From Nitzschia sp. DOCU1 (Eukaryota; Bacillariophyta; Bacillariophyceae; Bacillariales; Bacillariaceae): a stretch of DNA of 64,000 nt. The stretch covers positions 2,162,549-2,226,548 of the forward strand of contig OX595990.1 in NCBI GenBank assembly GCA_951394045.1, given 5' to 3'. Made by a program: the position numbers and the translations under genes. Each line of letters starts with the position of its first letter. Positions within the stretch are counted from its first letter, which is position 1. Shown one piece after another: positions 59,673 to 64,000 of this stretch. The notes below the pieces were generated by a model. It was given only the letters and a program-made list of their open reading frames with translations, was not told where the DNA came from and did no database searches.

Positions 59673-62030
59673 ATGCACCATCAACAACAACGACAGAAAC
59701 GGCCTTGGCTGCAAGTGCTCCAAGCGTCACCAATAGCACGAATAGATCCAAGAACTGGAGAAACAGTACCAGCCGGGCAACTTGACCTACAAGGAAACCG
59801 AAAAGTCTTTCAAGGGCTGTTTCAAGAGTTTGGAAGAGGCACGGGGGCCACTGTGGATTTTGATATTGCCACACCAGACAGTTTGGGTGCCATTCTATCG
59901 TCCAATGCAGTATACAATGCTTTGCATATCGTTTGCCATGGAAACGAAGCGTGCCTTATGATCGAGAATGAATGGGGATTAGAACACCGACTCTCGGTGG
60001 AACATTTATGTGAGTGGCTTGTTGCCAGCCCCACAAGGTTCAAACTGGTCTTTGTTTCCGCTTGTGCATCGTGGAACATTGCTCAGGCGTTTATCAATGC
60101 AGGTGTTCCGAACGTGGTCATGAGTCCCCAGCACGAGCTCAGCACGGTGTTGGCTCACACGTTCACCAAAGCCTTCTATCGGGCATTGTTGCAGGAAAAT
60201 ACAATTCATCAGGCGTTTGAACTCGCCAATTGTGAATTGAGATCGGCTTATCCTACCTTTGCCTCGAAGCAACATTTTATGCTGTTGGGCGATGTTGCGT
60301 CACACCAAGAACGCCTTTTCTGTGCTCGACGACCTACGCTGGGAGGACAAACGTATCATCAAAGTACCGTTCTTCCCTCGAGTACCACGAGTCCGATGCA
60401 ATCGCCATCGTTGAAGCTGTCGTTTCCGATTCCACCCGACTACTTTTTGAGATCGGATCTGACAGTCTACAACATCCTCAAGGAAATGAAGACAAAGAGG
60501 CTTGTGATTGTGACCGGTCCGAGGGGTGTGGGAAAGTCGACAGTTGTGCAGGAATGCTGCCGTTTCTTGGAAATGCGCTTGTCTCGGACAGTACGATTCG
60601 AGGAGATTGCGTACTACTCACTTGATGCTGGTCAGCCGCTATTAGCCTCGGAAGGCCAGCGTTCATCGATTCATTTATGGCACCTAACAAAAGCATTTGC
60701 TTGCCTTCGAGAGGGTGAGGAGGTTTCACCTGATGTGCTGTTGAATATCAAGACGAGTCTCAAGAATCGACAAACCCTGATTGTGATTGAGGCGAAGACC
60801 GCCACTTCGCCTTCCATGGCGGCCCTTTGGTCCTTTCTCAAGGAGATTCTCAAAGATACGACTTACGTCACTATCCTGTTGACACAATCCTTGTTGGACA
60901 GTCCGCTTGAACCGTTGGGATCGATTTGCGCTGCTGCTAGGGTTCAAGTCAACCCTATGAACTTTGAATCCACGGTGAAGATGTTTGCTCTCTGTTGCCA
61001 TCGAATATCAACTTGTGCATACCCTGCGCTGCAGGACGGTAGGACTCTTTGGAGTCTTTGGGGTCCCCATAGAAACCAACATGTTATCTCTCTGCGTCAC
61101 AAGTTGATTTTCGAGACGATTGGGAACGGTTTCCCCGGTCGTCTCAAGATAATTGCCAACACAATGAATGAGGATGAGTTCTACAAGCTGATGTGCCTCG
61201 GCTACTACAGGGAGCTCGATAGCGTCGAGTCACGCATCGACCTTCTTCGGTGGGAGCACGGCGTAAAGGGTGACATCTTGGCAAGTGAAGTTGGGGGTGA
61301 TCGTGAAACGAAAGAGATTCTTTGTCAGCAATACAAGGCTCTCCAAGTTTTGAAGCCAAAACTACCTCTTCTTTCCGTATTAGCTCACGATTTCCACGAT
61401 CATTGCCGCAAGTTCATCGCAGCACAAGACCGCATGCTTGCATCGACATATCTAGTTCAAGAAAGCATGATGCAGGAGAACCTTTCAAAGGAAACCCAGA
61501 AGATCATCGAGTGGGTGACTGAAGAAATGGCCTGGGGTCATCTCGCCAACGGGAAAGGCTCTTCCTCCAAAATTGCAGATATCCTCGACACCCGCTTCTT
61601 TCTCGATCACTTGATGAAGCTTTTGACTATTGAGAGGGCGAAGTGTAGCTCTGTGGACCATTTCCATAGGGCAGACGGGATCGACAGCATGTTGGGGGCT
61701 CTGAAAGAGGCCACATTTGCTAGACCCTCTCTGGAGGATTTGAAAAAAATGTTACTTTCGTTTAGCGAGGAACTCGCTCATGCAGAAACGAGGAAAGACT
61801 CCGACGCAATGCTCATCATTCGCAGCAAACACGCGGAACTCAGCAAGCAATTGAGAAAGGAACAACTTGCCAGAATCGACGATGGAGCCTCGCTTCTCGA
61901 ACACGGCGGTTGCGGATCAGAATCGGTAACAGCCGCCACGGCAGACATGACAGCCTCGGTGATAACCGAAAGCACGTCCCTGGCACCACAAACGCCGGTT
62001 AAGAAACGGCCCGTTCTTTTTGAGTTTTGA
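59673..62030 (+). CDS. CHAT protease-like domain fused to a STAND/NB-ARC-type NTPase
   Basis: The 785 residues start at the ATG just ahead of the first CHAT strand (WLQVLQASPIARID). The CHAT domain (about 12-215) belongs to the caspase-like clan. Its catalytic dyad is visible: His89 in LHIVCHGN and Cys131 in FVSACAS, followed by VVMSPQHELS and AFYRALLQ. The NTPase has a Walker A at about residue 281 (VTGPRGVGKST), a Walker B-like IVIEAK with Glu in place of Asp, a sensor-like VTILLTQS, and GFPGRLKII in the position of the NB-ARC GLPL motif. The C-terminal 250 residues are helical without WD or LRR repeats. STAND proteins act as signal-triggered switches, so an immune or cell-death role is inferred. 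Confidence 0.78.
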   Translation: MHHQQQRQKRPWLQVLQASPIARIDPRTGETVPAGQLDLQGNRKVFQGLFQEFGRGTGATVDFDIATPDSLGAILSSNAVYNALHIVCHGNEACLMIENEWGLEHRLSVEHLCEWLVASPTRFKLVFVSACASWNIAQAFINAGVPNVVMSPQHELSTVLAHTFTKAFYRALLQENTIHQAFELANCELRSAYPTFASKQHFMLLGDVASHQERLFCARRPTLGGQTYHQSTVLPSSTTSPMQSPSLKLSFPIPPDYFLRSDLTVYNILKEMKTKRLVIVTGPRGVGKSTVVQECCRFLEMRLSRTVRFEEIAYYSLDAGQPLLASEGQRSSIHLWHLTKAFACLREGEEVSPDVLLNIKTSLKNRQTLIVIEAKTATSPSMAALWSFLKEILKDTTYVTILLTQSLLDSPLEPLGSICAAARVQVNPMNFESTVKMFALCCHRISTCAYPALQDGRTLWSLWGPHRNQHVISLRHKLIFETIGNGFPGRLKIIANTMNEDEFYKLMCLGYYRELDSVESRIDLLRWEHGVKGDILASEVGGDRETKEILCQQYKALQVLKPKLPLLSVLAHDFHDHCRKFIAAQDRMLASTYLVQESMMQENLSKETQKIIEWVTEEMAWGHLANGKGSSSKIADILDTRFFLDHLMKLLTIERAKCSSVDHFHRADGIDSMLGALKEATFARPSLEDLKKMLLSFSEELAHAETRKDSDAMLIIRSKHAELSKQLRKEQLARIDDGASLLEHGGCGSESVTAATADMTASVITESTSLAPQTPVKKRPVLFEF

Positions 62031-62142
62031 ATTGTTTTGTAAAATAGCCTTTCGGACTTTGTGTCTTAACTGCGCCAAAATAATCTCAAGTACGTATGTC
62101 GATGAAGCCACTCGAACGGTGAAGGCAGCTTTGCACTCTCTG

Positions 62143-64000
62143 TCATTGAAACGACTTAAGGTATGCGTCTATACCGCCGTCGACTCGCCGAAGCTTCCCT
62201 TCTTCCGGGACGAGAACGGAACACCTAACATTCCCAAGAGATCTTAGGAAGGTTGCATCCGAACTCACCAAGACTAAAGTTCCATTCCACTCCCGCAATC
62301 CATACACTAGTGCCTGGACGCTTTCGACGTCCAAGTGCAGCGTCGGGTCGTCCATGCAGAGGACGGGAGGGTTTTCGATCATTGTTGCAGCAAGCAAAAA
62401 CCGGCACTTTTCACCACTACTTAGAAAGAGGACGGGGGTCTTGGCTTGAGTCGTGGGCGACAAACCGAACGCCGTCAAGTGACCCCGCAACTCCTGCTCG
62501 GTTTTCTCTGGATAGTTGGATACCAAGTACTCAAGAGCCGATGTCGACGTAGAAGATACCATTGTGGAGATCGTCTCTTGAATTGCCGAGCCATCAAAGT
62601 ATCCAACTCGAATGCCCGATGCATGATATACGGTCCCTTCAAGAGGAGCTATGTGCATGGCAAGGACCTGTAGTAAAGTGGATTTTCCGCTGGCCGACGG
62701 TCCGCAAATGCAGTGCCTTGAACCCTCGTCGACACATAGGTCCACGCAATCGAAGATGTATCCATCCTTTTTGACAACTCGAAAGTCTTCGCCCAGTAAT
62801 TGTTCTTCAAGGGTTGTCAAGTCGTCACGCTTAATTGAATCAACGCCGTAGCCAAAGCCAACTTCCAGGGCAGTTATTAACGGCTCACCCCATGTGGATT
62901 TGATTTCAGGAAAGTTGAATTGTACCGCTTTGTGGGGAACGTGCTTCATAACCTCGGCCAGTTTGAGTCGTTGTTGAGCCGTCAGTCCTCTCCGAACAGG
63001 AATGATCGAGCTAGTACTGGATGACGACAACGCCTTTTCGAGCTGAGTGTGCCGCTCCAATTTCTTTCGTTGACTCGACACAGCCTTGGCCTTCTTCTTG
63101 GTCCCACCACGTTTCGGAATCGGCTGTTCTTTGATGTGTTGTAAGGTTGTCAAGATATGACCACGTTTCTTTTCCAACGCAGCCGACTGTCGTAGCTCAT
63201 GAATCCCTTGTTGTTCCTTCATGATGCGAAAGTTGTCGTAATTGCCAGGAAAGTACCACAGCTTTTGATCTTGCATCTCGATAATGTCTGTCGCCACGTC
63301 GTTGAGAAAGTCCACATCATGTGATGTCATGACCACTGTGACAGGACACGCCTCCAGAACCCGTCGAAGTTGAATCAGTCCAAAGACGTCCAAGTGCGAG
63401 GTTGGCTCATCCATGAGCAGCAAGTTTGTTTCACCGCCTAAAAGCATGGCCACACTGAGCAGGATACGCTTTTGCTGTCCAGGAGATAGATCCCTACACG
63501 TAGAAAGGGTATCATCGCACTCCATTTCCTTCAAAATCGTTCTGGCTGCCTGTTCCATAGCAATTTGGTCCGGATGCAATTGCTCCTCCAACTCAGAAAG
63601 TTCTTCACAGAGACGCTCCATGACTTCTGTTTCGTCCTGATCCATATCCAACTGATCTAGTTTGGCTTGAACTTGATCAATCTTTGCTTCTGTCGCCACT
63701 CGATTATACTGAAATAATTCCGCTTGATATCGTTCTAGCACTTGCATGGGACTTTGATCCAGGTACTCGGACGGCAATTCCGGCGGGAGGTACAAACTGG
63801 ACCACTGCGCCGACCACCCAGGAATCTTTTGTGCGTGCATACGTTGCAACAGAGTTGACTTGCCGCATCCATTTCTCCCGCACAGTGCATACTTGTGACC
63901 TTGCAACAAGTTGAGCGTGGCTCCTTCCAAGCAAACATCGCCTCGCAAATACTGCAGTCGCACGTCTTCGACTACGACATCATAGGGTTGGACCGTTCGA
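62143..64000 (-). CDS. ABC-F family ATPase, N-terminus beyond the window
   Basis: The frame is open to the right edge, so the start is missing; at least 618 residues are seen. There are two ABC cassettes and no membrane segments, as in ABC-F (GCN20/ABCF) proteins that act on ribosomes. The first has Walker A GRNGCGKST, signature LSPGQQKR and Walker B LLLMDEPTSHLD. A linker with charged coiled-coil sequence follows (residues about 265-330 of the visible part). The second has Walker A GPSASGKST, signature LSSGEKCR and Walker B VLCMDDPTLHLD, where Asp replaces the catalytic Glu. A translation-related role is inferred from the family. It is convergent with the CHAT-NTPase gene; 112 bp separate the stops. 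Confidence 0.87.
   Translation of the reverse strand, partial: RTVQPYDVVVEDVRLQYLRGDVCLEGATLNLLQGHKYALCGRNGCGKSTLLQRMHAQKIPGWSAQWSSLYLPPELPSEYLDQSPMQVLERYQAELFQYNRVATEAKIDQVQAKLDQLDMDQDETEVMERLCEELSELEEQLHPDQIAMEQAARTILKEMECDDTLSTCRDLSPGQQKRILLSVAMLLGGETNLLLMDEPTSHLDVFGLIQLRRVLEACPVTVVMTSHDVDFLNDVATDIIEMQDQKLWYFPGNYDNFRIMKEQQGIHELRQSAALEKKRGHILTTLQHIKEQPIPKRGGTKKKAKAVSSQRKKLERHTQLEKALSSSSTSSIIPVRRGLTAQQRLKLAEVMKHVPHKAVQFNFPEIKSTWGEPLITALEVGFGYGVDSIKRDDLTTLEEQLLGEDFRVVKKDGYIFDCVDLCVDEGSRHCICGPSASGKSTLLQVLAMHIAPLEGTVYHASGIRVGYFDGSAIQETISTMVSSTSTSALEYLVSNYPEKTEQELRGHLTAFGLSPTTQAKTPVLFLSSGEKCRFLLAATMIENPPVLCMDDPTLHLDVESVQALVYGLREWNGTLVLVSSDATFLRSLGNVRCSVLVPEEGKLRRVDGGIDAYLKSFQ

Overview
The window reads as nuclear DNA of a diatom, most like the pennate Phaeodactylum tricornutum; I infer the species and do not prove it. 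Genes are dense on both strands. Introns are few and short, with GTAAGT/GTACGT-type donors. The arginyl-tRNA synthetase starts with a signal peptide followed by the Ala|Phe junction of diatom plastid-targeting presequences. The families present (RUS/DUF647, REEP, RMC1, eIF1, bifunctional HPPK-DHPS, two-domain rhamnosyltransferase-like enzyme, LRR proteins without kinases) fit a stramenopile alga. No CRISPR, phage or bacterial operon structure is present.

Left part (1-17.4 kb): a three-exon FHA-RINGv-FHA protein (-), arginyl-tRNA synthetase (+, 3 exons), a REEP/HVA22 ER-shaping protein (+, 2 exons), a Cys-rich membrane protein (-), an RMC1/Mic1-like subunit of the Rab7-GEF machinery (-, 3 exons) and a large Golgi-type glycosyltransferase (-). 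A nearly identical 1.26-kb direct repeat (7238-8494 and 10405-11665) flanks the Cys-rich gene. It carries a REEP copy without exon 1 and a copy of the RMC1 tail.

Middle (17.4-39 kb): a TPR-like diatom-family protein (+), an MFS transporter (-), a RUS/DUF647 protein (-), eIF1 (+), a Gln-rich zinc-finger protein (-), a secreted LRR protein with a mucin-like repetitive tail (-, 4 exons), the orphan head of a related protein (-), a patch with a tRNA-like Pol III promoter and a 201-bp tandem repeat, a PH-START protein (+) and the folate enzyme HPPK-DHPS (+).

Right part (39-64 kb): four + strand genes for basic, Ser-rich, low-complexity proteins. Three of them share the short motif LSxSEH followed by a hydrophobic residue. 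Between them on the - strand lies a gene that ordinary ORF calling misses: a two-exon Rdx-family (SelW/SelH-like) selenoprotein whose CxxU motif uses an in-frame TGA. After these come a WDR74-like ribosome-assembly protein (-), two alpha/beta hydrolases (one multi-pass, with an apparent 1-nt frameshift), a PP2C phosphatase (-), a CHAT protease-like/STAND-NTPase protein (+) and a partial ABC-F ATPase (-) running off the right edge.

The genes look like independent eukaryotic transcription units rather than one pathway. The strongest leads are the hidden selenoprotein, the CHAT-NTPase (an NLR-like architecture), the LSxSEH gene cluster and the recent segmental duplication. Exon boundaries were placed by eye from reading frame, splice consensus and family alignment.
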